Assembly: GCA_037447655.1 (NCBI GenBank)
Contig: JBBHKE010001396.1
Location: 102,884-166,883 of the forward strand
DNA: 64,000 nucleotides
Source: Zygnema cylindricum
Lineage: Eukaryota > Streptophyta > Zygnematophyceae > Zygnematales > Zygnemataceae
Direction: 5' to 3'
Below are positions 23,250-33,744 of the stretch, one piece after another. The notes beneath the pieces are model-generated. The model searched no databases. It had not been told where the DNA came from and saw only the letters and a program-made list of their open reading frames with translations. Position 1 is the first letter of the stretch. The number at the start of each line of letters is the position of its first letter. A program made the translations under genes and the position numbers.

Positions 23250-23392
23250 TCAGGTACAGAGAGGGAGGGAAAGGAGGGAGAGGGAGTGGTGGGAGAAGAG
23301 GGAGAGGTGGGAGAGGAGAGAGGAAGGAGCAAGAGGTGGGAGAGAGGAGAGAGAGAGGGAGGAGGGAGAGAAAAGGTAGGAAGCAAGGGAGA
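23250..23392. repeat. GA-rich tract
   Basis: GGAGAGGGAG-type purine repeats on the plus strand. Open frames here are compositional. Confidence 0.75.
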
Positions 23393-23976
23393 GTAGGAGA
23401 AGATTTATTTTTGAGTTTTTCTCTGCCAATTACAGCTCAGTTTGAAGCATGTGAGGAGCCAAATTAGTCTGGAACAAGTGGCCTTCCAAGAAATTCCCCC
23501 AAATTATTTAAAGACAACCGATTTATTCATAATTATTTTTATAATAAATGTTAACTATGGAAAGAAACTTTTTTATGTATAAATATACGAGTTCACAACA
23601 AGAAGTTAATGTATCCACATATATTTATAGAGATAATGTTAACTTATGATAACAGCTTATGTATATATACATATAACTGAAAACTTTTGAACTTACAAAG
23701 GTAACTTAGGTGTCTACAAATAGTCATACAAATATTGTTAACAACAACTTTTCTTTGTATAAAAATTGGTTGGAAAAGCTCGCTTCCTTATAAAGACAAA
23801 CTTATGTATGTACACATATTCATAGTGATAATGTTTACAGCAACCTTTTTTAATATAAATATCTCTAGGAAAAATGTTCCTTAAACTATCGATTCTTGTT
23901 CGTACATATATTTACAAACATAATTTACTTATAAAAAATAATTTTAACTTTTTGCTTTGAGAGGAGGGTCTCGCAG
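23393..23976. other. AT-rich intron sequence
   Basis: No exon recognised. TATGTATA-type phrases (cttatgtatgtacacatattcat and variants) recur about every 120 bp at 23550, 23610, 23655, 23735, 23805 and 23860, a weak degenerate tandem repeat. Confidence 0.5.
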
Positions 23977-24025
23977 GCCAAACTGGCATTGGCATCCAGT
24001 AACGGAGAACACTCGTCCAATGGAG
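23977..24025 (+). CDS. TauE/SafE-family protein, probable short loop exon (49 nt)
   Basis: Acceptor GGTCTCGCAG, donor GTCAGT. The exon opens in phase 0 and encodes AKLALASSNGEHSSNG plus one base. That base joins the first two of the exon at 24955 to give Val, so the two splice in frame. The hydrophilic sequence fits the variable cytosolic loop that follows a KKE-A-K phrase in plant homologues. Splicing exon 3 directly to it gives a frameshift and a stop within nine codons, so at least one exon between 22315 and 23977 must exist or the gene is broken. Identification depends on phase and context, not on a conserved motif. Confidence 0.55.
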
Positions 24026-24839
24026 GTCAGTTCCATGCAATGGGGCCGCTGGTTCTATGCTTTTCCTTGAATTAAATCAATCTTCAATGGAACGGAATGA
24101 GACAGACTAGCTGCACAGAACGCAACTGGATTTGAATGATTGGAAGGGAAACTCATACAAGAAAATGTAAAACAAAATCTAAAATAAAATCAAAATAATT
24201 AGTAGGGTAGGAAGTTAATTAATAAGGGAAGTTTTAAGTAAATTGGACAGGAAGACCGATACTGCATTGGTTGTGTTCATAAGGACAAATTATGGAACGG
24301 AGTTGCATGGAACATCGTTGAATGGTTTAATTGGAAATGGAACAGAATTGAAAAAAGAAACTGAAAGCAACAAACAGAAAAGAAATGAAACGGAAAAATA
24401 TGAATGGGAAAGAATTGAACTGAAAGAAACAGAAAGTCACTGAGCCTCGAACTAAGGAAAGAAATTATAATCATTATGTGGAAATAAGTGAAACGTAAAA
24501 AAATGAAAACTTAGGAACTTAGGAAAACGGTGATCAGTCAAGGTTTTTCACTTCGATTGAATTGAATCAATTTGAAAACAAATTTTGATTTAGCAGAAAT
24601 TGACTTTTAATTGAATTTCAATTTCAGTCTTCCCTTAACTGAGTTTGACTTACAATTCTTAAATCTCAACTACCTTGAATTATCTTTATCTTGAATTGGT
24701 TTAAAACTTGGAGTAAAATGACGAGTTGAATCAAAGTTTGTACGTCTTAAAAAGTATTTAAATTGACCTGCGAAAGAGTCAAATTTGGACAGTTTTAATC
24801 TAATCTAAGAATCTGCATGAGCTAAAATTAATTTCTCGC

Positions 24840-24954
24840 TGTCCTTGTCCCTCTCCCTCTCGCTCTCGCTCTCGCTCTCCCTCTCCCTCTCCCTCTCCCT
24901 TCTCTCTCCCTCCCTCCCTCCCTCCCCCCCTCTCTCTCCCTCTCCCTCTCTCAG
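24840..24954. repeat. CT tract / polypyrimidine acceptor
   Basis: CTCTCGCT, CTCCCT repeats run up to the CAG acceptor of the exon at 24955. Confidence 0.8.
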
Positions 24955-25082
24955 TGGATGCCCTTCCCACCTCCTCGGAGGCCACGGCCGGCTCCTCCGG
25001 TCTGAAGGAGCCTCTCCTAGGACGCCTAACCGGTCACTTTAACGGAATCATGGACAAACTCAAGTCAGGAAGACCATCCGGG
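24955..25082 (+). CDS. TauE/SafE-family protein, probable loop exon (128 nt)
   Basis: A very strong polypyrimidine tract and CAG precede it; the donor is GTAGGC. It encodes VDALPTSSEATAGSSG, then KEPLLGRLTGHFNGIMDKLK, ending SGRPSG in phase 0. The high GC content and CTC/GGC codon use match exons 1-3 and contrast with the AT-rich surroundings. The hydrophilic, Ser/Pro-rich sequence fits the central loop of plant TauE/SafE proteins, but this region is poorly conserved, so assignment rests on strand, phase and position. The second half of the protein (four further helices) is not seen before 27.4 kb. Confidence 0.65.
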
Positions 25083-25087
25083 GTAGG

Positions 25088-25089
25088 CA

Positions 25090-25153
<64 letters not shown>

Positions 25154-25420
25154 TTTCCCCCTCTCCCTCTATTCCCCTCTCTACTCCTCCCCTTTTCCTT
25201 TTCCTTTCCCTTTCCCCTCGACTTCCCCCTCTCTGCCTCGCCTCCTCTGCCCTTTTTCCCCTCTCCCTCCCTTTCTCCCCCTCGCCCCCTCGCCCCTCTA
25301 TCGCCTACCCTGTCCCCCTCCCCGTGTTTTTTCCCCTTTTCTTCGCCCTCTCTCACTCTCCCTCTCCCTTTCTACTCCTCTATCTCTCTCGCTCTCTCCT
25401 TCTCTCTTCCCCCAGTCCCT
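25088..25420. repeat. CT microsatellite and CT-rich tract after donor
   Basis: About 50 bp of uninterrupted (CT)n are followed by CCCTCTCC-type repeats. Confidence 0.85.
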
Positions 25421-25672
25421 TTCCTCCCGCTATCCTTCACCCGCCTCTGTTCCTTCATCCTGCCCTTTTCCACCAGCACGTCACTTAAGTTATGTAGTTA
25501 AGTTAAATTAATATAATTTAGTTTTTGTAACAAAAATAAAAATTGGAATACATATAAAAAACTTTGCTTTTAACAAACTTTAAATTAATTGTGTAGAAAA
25601 CTTTTTTTTGCAACAAATCATACCAATTTAGACCACACTTTTGATGCACACAACCAGATTCATCGGTCATAC

Positions 25673-25744
25673 ATGTATTCGAGGGATGTCATTTGGACGA
25701 TGGACGATGGAATGGCTCCCGTCAATTGGTTTTTAGCAAAAGAT
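25673..25744 (-). CDS. LRR exon 3 of 6 (72 nt)
   Basis: Minus-strand 72-nt exon; acceptor CAG, donor GTATGA instead of the GTAAG of the other copies. Phase 2 borders. It encodes FAKNQLTGAIPSSIVQMTSL, so the LRR frame and spacing are intact, although Gly of the IGQL phrase is Val. It lies 590 bp beyond the last TauE exon, on the opposite strand. Confidence 0.85.
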
Positions 25745-26069
25745 CTGGAAGACCAGGCATCCGGAAAATAAATCGTAGAAAGAAATGAAAGAAAATCAAA
25801 TATCAGCGAAAAAATAAAAATCGAATTTAAAATGTTTACGCACACAATTGCATTTGTTTCTCATGCACACCCTTTTTTTTTCAACTCCCACCCCCGTCCG
25901 CCTCTTTTTTTTATACTATCTGTTAGATATACATTCCAATAATAATAATAAAAAAAAAAAAAGTTTATATAATATAATTTCAATAGATACAAACAAAACA
26001 AATAAAAGAAGTGTAAAACAAATAAATTATTTCAAAAAACTTATAGGTAAAATTAAAGAATAGAAAAAA

Positions 26070-27230
26070 AAAATCTTCATTTTTTTCAAATATTTAATAA
26101 AAATGATCATCTTTGGTTGTTCACATAAGTTTTTATTTTGTTGGTGGCAGTTATAGACCAATATGATTTAATATCATTAAGAGTTAGTTGTTTAGATTTG
26201 TATAATTAATTATACTTATGATTATTATTGTAACTTTTTTTTTTTTATAAACCATTATTATTCATCTTTTCTTTTTGTCATTCGTATGATTATGTTTATT
26301 TTATTTCTTACCTATTATTGATTCTTCATAATTATAAAACGTAGTTTTGATTATTAAATATTATTATTGTTTCTTATTGTTATTATTGTTGTTATTCTTG
26401 TTATTGTATTTTTGTTATTATTTTTATGATTATTATTATTATCATCATCATTTTTCTTATTATTGTTATTATTATTTATATTATTATCATATATTATTAT
26501 TATTATTGTTATTTACATTATTATTTTTTGTATTATTATTAGTATTACTATTATTATTATTATTACAATGAATTTGTTATTTATTAGTAATTATATTTTA
26601 GTAAAATTTAGTATTCATTATTACGCATTAAACATTAAGTAGTAAATATTCATTACTAAGTATCACCTATTAAGTATTAAATTTAAATTCTTCAGTACCA
26701 ATTATTAACTAAATGTTTTAGCTAATTATTAATAATTAGTTATTACGTATTTATTATTATTTCTCCGTTTTTCATTATTAAGTCCTAAGTATTAAGTAAT
26801 GAGTATTAATTATCACTTGTTAAGTGTTAAGCATAAATTTCCAAAGTATGACCTATTCAGTATGAATTGTTTATCATTAATTATAGATCATCAAGTATTA
26901 ATTAATTGGTTATCAGTTATTAATATTTTAGTTTTAAGTATTTACTGATTATTGATTGTTAGTAATTAGTATTATTTTAATTATTAGTATCAATTAATGA
27001 GTATACATTGTTAGTTATAGAATAATCCTTAGAATAATTTATTATTAATTTTAATTATTAAGCATTAGTAATTTATAATAAATTGTTGAGTATTACATTA
27101 CAATCATGAATAATTAAGTATAAAGTATTAAGCATTAAGTATTAGTTGGCTATTGCCTACGCATCACAATTTTACGTAGTAGACCTCAATGCATGCTATA
27201 GATGAGTTAAGAGCATTATATTATCGATCT
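26070..27230. repeat. Cryptically simple ATT-rich block
   Basis: From about 26200, TTATTATT runs grade into recurring TTAAGTATTA and ATTAGTTATTA phrases. No exon seen. Confidence 0.7.
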
Positions 27231-27269
27231 TCAAAATTTTGAAATGCCCAAATGCAACCCTAATACTAA

Positions 27270-27330
27270 TTTCTTTGATCCGAAAACTGTACCAAAAAAA
27301 CATCCGATGGGAATGCCCAAGAAAAAAATC
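27270..27330 (+). pseudogene. Possible copia pol remnant (very short)
   Basis: CATCCGATGGGAATGCCCAA resembles the phrase TGCTATGGGAATGCCTAA at 45505 in the copia relic there, which corresponds to the KPLGTPLDP region upstream of the RNase H domain. Only some 40 bases support this. Confidence 0.3.
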
Positions 27331-27475
27331 GTAAAAATATAAAATGAAAAACACACATCTGTTAAGTGCAAGGTCTTAAATCTAAATACATTTTGAACAA
27401 AATGCCCTAACCACCCCGCGTCTTCCTTTCCACACCCCACCAACAATCCCCTTCCTCATTTTTCCCGCTATGAAT
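27300..27475. repeat. Shared LRR-unit flank repeat
   Basis: The phrase GTAAAAATATAAAATGAAAA, then ACACAC.TTTTGAGTGCAAGGT and a CCC/CT-rich end recurs at about 35480-35660, 43110-43240, 43870-44100 and 44880-45100. It is part of the larger duplicated landscape that carries the LRR exons. Confidence 0.6.
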
Positions 27476-27497
27476 TCACTTAAATTTTCATGATAAT

Positions 27498-28072
27498 TGT
27501 TAGGATATTGTACTGAGCACTTACTTAGCGACGAGATACTCTCGTAGCTAAAGTAGCGACGACTAGCGACGAAAGTTGTCTCGTCGCTAGATAATTGAAG
27601 TGACGTAGAAAGTTAGCGACGAAATAGTTTCGTCGCTGGATATTTGAAGTGACGTAGAAATTAAGTGTTCGTTTCGTTTCACGTATGTTTGAATAGTACT
27701 ATAGAAGTGACGTGGAAATTGCTTGGTAGTTTCGGTTCACGTAAGTTCAAGTCATACCGTGTGATTCAAGTTGGTTCGCGGTTGACTTTCCTAGTCGTAC
27801 CGTGTTGTTCAAGTCGGTTCAACGTATTGGTCGTGCTTTTTACCACGTTGATTCCTACGCGTTTCTAGACGTGTACCTATATATATTAGTTGAGACTTCG
27901 TGGTAGAATTATCTTTAAGGAGGCGTAGCTTGTTAAGGAGGCGGCGTAGAAAGATCAGAAGTAAAAGGAAGGAAGAAAAGAAGTTGTATTTGCATTGTAC
28001 TTAATATATTGAATATCTTTTTGGAGGAACACCATTGTTGTGTGTGTATTTTATTTGGTTTGTAATCTTTCA
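27498..28072 (+). repeat. 5' LTR of the copia element
   Basis: Begins TGTTAGGATATTG and ends ATCTTTCA. A TATA box (TATATATATT) is at 27878. The U3 part has two perfect stems: CTAGCGACGA/TCGTCGCTAG (27563-27590) and AGCGACGAAA/TTTCGTCGCT (27615-27637). TGACGT occurs three times (27601, 27650, 27708), resembling binding sites of plant TGA-type bZIP factors. R and U5 borders cannot be set from sequence alone. Confidence 0.95.
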
Positions 28073-28074
28073 AT

Positions 28075-28086
28075 TGGTATCGGAGC
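28075..28086 (+). promoter_or_regulatory. Primer-binding site (initiator-Met tRNA type)
   Basis: TGGTATCGGAGC lies two bases after the LTR end. It matches the common plant copia site TGGTATCAGAGC, complementary to the 3' end of initiator Met-tRNA, with one substitution. Confidence 0.85.
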
Positions 28087-28110
28087 GGGTTACTGGCAAC
28101 ATTTGCCGGT

Positions 28111-29220
28111 ATGGCGGAGAAAGGAAAATCCCCGGCGGAAGCTAGTGGGGGAGTTAGTGGAGGAGGAGTTACAAGGACACAATATGATGAGTATGACGAA
28201 TGGGGGGAGAAAAATGTGAAGATGGACGAAGGAACGTTTGAACGCTTTCAAGAGTTTCTCAAAACACAAGAAGATGATGGAAATGGAGGAGTAAGTGGAG
28301 ACTCACACAACTCTAAGAAAAAAAAAAAAAAAAGGGAAAATCTAAACTTTATGAGGAAGAGGAGGAGAGCGAAGATGATGATTTTAAAGTGTTTAATAAA
28401 ACCATCGTCTTCACGGGTTCCAACTATGCAATTTGGAAGAGATACATTCGAGGAGCATTCACACCGAAAAAACTTTGGGACATCGTTATCGGGGAAGAAA
28501 CACGACCGGATCCTTCCGTGGATCCAGCCGGAGCACATAAGTGGGACAAGAAAGATATGGCGGCCTCCACCGCACTTATACAAAGTTGTGCTAGTTCTAT
28601 GCATGAACACCTTCTAACTCATGATAGGGCTTTTGATTGTTAGACCGCTTTACAAAATGCGTTTGAAAATGGATTTGAGGCAAATGAAAATTATCTCTTT
28701 GAGTATATTGGGTTTAGAATGAAGGAGAATGAGTCCATAGATGATGGAGTCAAAAGGTTTAATGATATCATAGAACAACTTAACTCAATCAATAACTTCC
28801 CTAAAAAAGAGAGGTTGTTTATTTTCATGAGGAGTCTTCCAAGCAAGTTTGCGGTAGCAAAGGAGGTCATCAACGGGCGAGAAAAACCAACAATGGCATA
28901 CGCTATCAATCACTTGAAAAGTACGGAGAAGGAAAAGGCAACACCGAAAGAGGAAAACAAGGGGTCATCCTATCAGAGTTATCAAGAGAAGGATGACGGA
29001 GGAGCTTACAGCTTTAGGGGATCTAGGGGGAGAGGAGGTGGTCATCGTGGACGAGGAGGCAGGTCACAGGGCCCAGGGAGAGGCTCATATCAACGTGATA
29101 CCTCTCAGATGACTTGTTACAATTGTAACGAGATTGGGCATGGCTCTTTTGAATGCCCAGACAAAAGCACAGTGTAATGTTTGTCGTAAATGGGGACACA
29201 CTGGTCGCGGTTGTTATCAA
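28111..29220 (+). pseudogene. copia gag (broken)
   Basis: The ATG at 28111 starts an acidic N-terminus (DEYDEWGEKNVKMDEGTF). The frame shifts at a run of 16 A (28318-28333). In the next frame follow the copia gag domain (FTGSNYAIWKRYIRGAF) and, after a TAG at 28641, MKENESIDDGVKRFNDIIEQ and FMRSLPSKF. An RG-rich segment precedes two zinc knuckles, CYNCNEIGHGSFEC (about 29119) and CNVCRKWGHTGRGC (about 29178). A second frameshift lies between the knuckles near 29160. Three breaks rule out a functional product from this copy. Confidence 0.9.
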
Positions 29221-29563
29221 AACAAGGGAAACAATCGCGGAGGGGGACAATTTAGAGGCGGAGGAAGTGGAGGAAGTGGAAGTAGCTCATCAGGTAGAGG
29301 GGATTTTGTTGGGGATGGGCCAATGGGCCAGGATCAAGAATTTTTCGTTTCACTTATCGAGGAATCACAGGAAAAGGAGGATATTCTATTTCACACACGA
29401 GGCAAGGAGAGTAAGGGAAAATATAACAGTTGGATCATAGATTCAGGTGCCACACATCACATGTGTTCAGATCCAGGACTATTCAGTGACATTAGAAAAC
29501 TCACTATACCAAAATCCATCATAGTGGCTAATGGTTCAATGATGGTCATCGATACAGTGAGGA
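29221..29563 (+). pseudogene. copia protease region
   Basis: WIIDSGATHHMCS carries the DSGA aspartic-protease active-site motif of Ty1/copia at about 29434-29466. The frame is lost near 29560, before LDLPTQDREGKTRV. The protease would process the gag-pol polyprotein inside virus-like particles. Confidence 0.88.
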
Positions 29564-29572
29564 ACACTACGG

Positions 29573-30724
29573 TTGGATCTACCAACACAAGATAGGGAAG
29601 GGAAAACTAGAGTCAATAGAGTACGCTTTAACAATGTGCTTTATAATCCAGGGGGGTGCATTAATCTCTTAAGTGTCCCACAACTTCAAAAGAAAGGAGG
29701 AAGAGCCACATGCTTAGAAGGAGGTAGAATCATTTTGAGTAGCAAAACAGGGCCATTTGCAGAAGGCATTGTGACTGAAAATATGCAAAGCAGGCTGATT
29801 TGGAGAAAACCAGAAAATAGGACGGCAGATGAAGAAGGTCATCTCCATTCGGCAGAAGTCAACAAGGAGGACCTGACGTTGTGGCACCATCATATGTGTC
29901 ACACTTCAGAGAGTAACATTAAGGAGATGATTCGTCATGGGGCCGTTCGAGGGCTAGATGTGGCAACAGGAGAGAAGGTCATTCGATGTGTTGGATGCAC
30001 AAAAGGGAAACATAAAAGGAAGCCTCATCTGGTGAAAGATCTTCAATTCAAAGCGAATGCCCCTCTAGATCTAGTCCATGTAGATCTTTGTGGGGACACA
30101 CATCTAGAAACCATTGGAAAAAATAAGTACATTATGGTGATAGTTGATGATTTCAGCAGAAAGACATAGGTATATCTTTTAATAGCTAAGTCAGACGCTC
30201 TTGAAACATTTAAAGACTTTGTGGTCATGGCTGAGAGGGAAAGTGAGAGGCAGGTAAAGGCGGTACGCTCAGACCGAGGAGGTGAATTTCTTGCTTTCGC
30301 CGATTACTGTAAAGAGACGGGGATTAAGCAGCAGTTCACGGCTCCTTATTCCCCACAATCGAATGGAATTGCAGAGAGGAAGAATCGGACATTGCAAGAG
30401 ATGGTACGAGCCATGCTCCATACGACGAAACTCACGCATCGTCTTTGGGGAGAAGCAATCAAGGCAGCTAACCATATTACCAACAGGACAATAAATTCCG
30501 CTTTGGGCAACAAAACACCGGAGGAACTTTGGAGTGAACAAACACCTACGGTAAAACACTTAAGGATTTGGGGATGTGAGGCTATGAGATACATAGAGGA
30601 AAGAAATCGGGAGGGAGAGTTTGCTGCACGATCATGGGAAGGATATTTTGTGGGATATAGTGAGAACTCAATGTAGTATAGGATTTACAACCCAGTCACT
30701 AGAAGGGTTAAAGAGTCTAGAAAT
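29573..30724 (+). pseudogene. copia gag-pre-integrase and integrase (two stops)
   Basis: The HHCC zinc region is visible (LWHHHMCHTSESN and CVGCTKGKHK, about 29880-30015). The DDE catalytic core follows: Asp in LVHVDLCGDTH, Asp in RSDRGGEF, and Glu in SNGIAERKNRTLQE. An in-frame TAG at 30167-30169 sits where the family has Trp (the DDFSRKTWV phrase), and another TAG is at 30674. The same region is present in the minus-strand relic at 7520-9030. Confidence 0.92.
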
Positions 30725-31204
30725 GTGGAGTTTAATGAGAACTTGGAATGGATGGTGAAGGGAGCTAATGAGTCCAAACGAGCTCATGATTACGAGGAGG
30801 AAAGTCATTATGAGAAGTTCACTCGAGAGGAGGAGGAAGAGGACGAAGTTTTGTCAGAGGTAGAGACGAAGAAAAAGGTGCGATTTGTAGAGAAACCTTT
30901 AGAGAAAGTTTCGACACCTAAGCTTAGCGGCACCAAGTCACAAGGAGACAAGGTCACCAGAGAATCACCCACAGGCATTGACAACGTGACATCACAAGAA
31001 ACAACCCTAGAGAAGGAGGATGATGACAAGATTGAGAACAGTGATTCGGATAAAGAATTTGCAGATGACGTACGGAGAAGTAAAAGATCCACTAAAGGGA
31101 AGGCACCGGAACGATTTTCACCTGGACAGTCATATAAAAAGCAAACTAGCAACCAGAGGGCAATTTCCGAAATTAGAGAAGGAAGGGCGGAATCCTTTCT
31201 CTTA
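30725..31204 (+). pseudogene. copia pol linker, acidic
   Basis: Glu/Lys/Ser-rich spacer between integrase and reverse transcriptase (for example TREEEEEDEVLSEVETKKKV). It ends in a frame change and a TGA at about 31205. Such low-complexity linkers are usual at this place in copia pol. Confidence 0.8.
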
Positions 31205-32760
31205 TGAAAGGCAATTACAGAAAATCGTCAGGCGGATCCTCAATCATACCAAGAGGCTCGTGACTCGGACGAATGGGAGGAGAAGTGGAAACCGGCGTTT
31301 ATCAAAGAATTTAATTTTGTAAAATCGAATGGGTGTTTTGAAGAGGTAGATTTACCGGTTGGTAAGAAGGCGATTGACTCAAAGTGGGTTTTTAAGACAA
31401 AGACGGGAGCTTCGGGAGAAATTCTTAAGTATAAGGCGCGATTAGTATGTAAAGGCTTTCAGCAGAAGGAGGGTATTGATTATTCTGAGACTTTTGCTCC
31501 TGTGGTTAAGTTTGATTCTTTGCGAGCAATTATTGCAATGGCGGCGGCAGAAGGAATGCATATCAAACAGATGGATGTAGAGACAGCTTTCTTAAATGGA
31601 GAACTAGAAGAGGAGGTGTATATGAAAATTCCAGAAGGAGTTCCTGGAAAGAATGGAAAAGTATGGAGGTTGTGGAAGGCTTTGTATGGTTTGAAGCAGG
31701 CACCAAGAACATGGAACCATAAGCTTCACAAGGTCTTACTAATTTTGGGATTTAGGAGGCTTACTGCAGATTGTGGAGTGTATATTCGGGGAGAAGGTAG
31801 GGACATGGTAATTTTCAGTGTTTACGTAGATGATCTCATTTCTATCTTTCACAACTTGGATTTACTTAAAGAATTAAAGATTGAATTTCGGAAGTATTTT
31901 AAAATCACAGACTTAGGAGATGCACAATACATTGTGGGAGTTCAGATTAGAGAAGGAGTAACGGAGATATTTAGTTAAGCTAGGAACAATATGCAAAAGA
32001 GGAACTTGAAAGATTTGGGTTTTTAGATTGTAAGCCACTTGGAACTCCCCTTGATCCTCGTGATAAGCTTTCTAATTTTGTTAAAAGTCCCGACGTTGAT
32101 GCCCCGTATAGGGAGGCGGTCGGAAGCTTAATGTATTTGAGTGTCGGTACTAGGCCAGACATTAGTGCCGCAGTGAGCGTGGTTAGTCAGTATTGTAGCA
32201 ATCCGAAAAAAATACATTGGGAGGCAGTGAAGAGAATCTTTAGATATTTGGCTAGAACACTTACTCTTGGAATTGTTTATAGGAAGGTTGAGGGCTTGAG
32301 TTGTTATGGATATTGTGATGCCGACTCTGGAGGAGACCATGATACAAGAAGGTCTACGTCAGGATATGTGTTTTTACTTGCAGGAGGAGCGATCTCGTGG
32401 AATTCCCGTTTGCAACCTACTGTGGCACTTTCATCAACGGAGGCGGAGTATATGGCAGCGTGTCATGCTGCGAAGAATGCTGTGTGGATTAAAGAATTTC
32501 TATCGGAGGTTGGAGTGGAAAAAGAATGCATGCAAATATTAAGTGATAATATGTCTTCCATTGCACTTAGTAAAAATCCTATTTTGCATAAGTGCACTAA
32601 ACACATTAAAATTCAGTGGCATTTTGTTCGTGATTTGGTTGCGGAAAAAGAAGTTGAATTTTCGTTTGTTCCTACAAAAGAACAAGCTGCTGATATGTTA
32701 ACCAAAGCAGCATTGAAGGAAGTCTATGAAATGGGAAAGAAGTTAGTGGACATGGAGTAA
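31205..32760 (+). pseudogene. copia reverse transcriptase and RNase H
   Basis: The reverse transcriptase has QMDVETAFLNGELEEEVYMK, WKALYGLKQAPRTW and the catalytic YVDDL at 31823-31837. A TAA at 31976 and a frame change separate it from the connection domain (KPLGTPLDPRDKLSN, VGTRPDISAAV). RNase H follows with YCDADSGGD and LSSTEAEYMA, ending at TAA 32758-32760. Catalytic motifs are intact, but the break at 31976 prevents one continuous product. Confidence 0.93.
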
Positions 32761-32783
32761 GAGGGGGCTTTAAGTGTCTCAGT

Positions 32784-32794
32784 AAGAGGGGGAA
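32784..32794 (+). promoter_or_regulatory. Polypurine tract
   Basis: AAGAGGGGGAA directly precedes the 3' LTR; this purine run primes plus-strand DNA synthesis in LTR elements. Confidence 0.85.
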
Positions 32795-33366
32795 TGTTAG
32801 GATATTGTACTGAGCACTTACTTAGCGACGAGATACTCTCGTAGCTAAAGTAGCGACGACTAGCGACGAAAGTTGTCTCGTCGCTAGATAATTGAAGTGA
32901 CGTAGAAAGTTAGCGACGAAATATGTTCGTCGCTGGATATTTGAAGTGACGTAGAAATTAAGTGTTCGTTTCGTTTCACGTATGTTTGAATAGTACTATA
33001 GAAGTGACGTGGAAATTGCTTGGTAGTTTCGGTTCACGTAAGTTCAAGTCATACCGTGTGATTCAAGTTGGTTCGCGGTTGACTTTCCTAGTCGTACCGT
33101 GTTGTTCAAGTCGGTTCAACGTATTGGTCGTGCTTTTTACCACGTTGATTCCTACGCGTTTCTAGACGTGTACCTATATATATTAGTTGAGACTTCGTGG
33201 TAGAATTATCTTTAAGGAGGCGTAGCTTGTTAAGGAGGCGTAGAAAGATCAGAAGTAAAAGGAAGGAAGAAAAGAAGTTGTATTTGCATTGTACTTAATA
33301 TATTGAATATCTTTTTGGAGGAACACCATTGTTGTGTGTGTATTTTATTTGGTTTGTAATCTTTCA
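32795..33366 (+). repeat. 3' LTR of the copia element
   Basis: 572 bp, TGTTAGG to TTTCA, with a TATA box at 33175. It differs from the 5' LTR by a missing GCG near 33240 and by ATATGTTCG for ATAGTTTCG near 32922, which shortens the second stem to 9 bp. Confidence 0.95.
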
Positions 33367-33371
33367 ATAAT

Positions 33372-33740
33372 TTCCTCTCTCTCTCTCTCTTTCTCCCCCT
33401 CTACCCTCCTCCCTCTCTCCCTCTCCCTCTCTCTCTCGCTCTCCCTCCCGCTCTCGCTCTCTTGCTCTCCTTCTTGTCTTCTCCCTCTCCCTCTCTTCCT
33501 CTCCATCTCTTTCTGTCCCCCCCTCTCCCACCATCCCTCTCTCCTCTCTTTCCCTCTCTCTCTCTCCCCCTCTCCCTCACCTCTCCCCTCTCGTTCTCCC
33601 TCGCCCTAGCCCTCTCCCACTCCCTCCCCCCCCCCCCCCCCCCCTCTCCCCCTCCCCCTCTCCCCCCCCCTCCCCCTCCCCCTCCCCCCCCCCCTCTCCC
33701 CCTCCCCCCCCCTCCCCCTCCCCCTCCCTTTCCGTCTCCC
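33372..33740. repeat. CT-rich tract with long C run
   Basis: Continuous CTCTCC repeats. A run of about 17 C occurs near 33627-33643, followed by CCCCCTC repeats. The C-run lengths may be sequencing-sensitive. Confidence 0.8.
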
Positions 33741-33744
33741 GTTT

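Larger units (their letters stand above)
27493..33371 (+). mobile_element. Young full-length Ty1/copia LTR retrotransposon
   Basis: A complete element with 575- and 572-bp LTRs (TGTTAGG...TTTCA), a primer-binding site, a polypurine tract and a 5-bp target duplication ATAAT (27493-27497 and 33367-33371). The order gag, protease, integrase, reverse transcriptase, RNase H is that of Ty1/copia. The LTRs differ by eye only by a 3-bp GCG indel and a two-base change near 27625/32922, so insertion was recent. Yet gag-pol contains several stops and frameshifts, so this copy cannot encode a full polyprotein. It lies in the long gap between LRR exons 2 and 3. Confidence 0.95.

Noticed and set aside
25060-25356. 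Arg/Glu/Gly-rich minus-strand frame
   Set aside because: Reverse strand of the (CT)n tract after the TauE donor.
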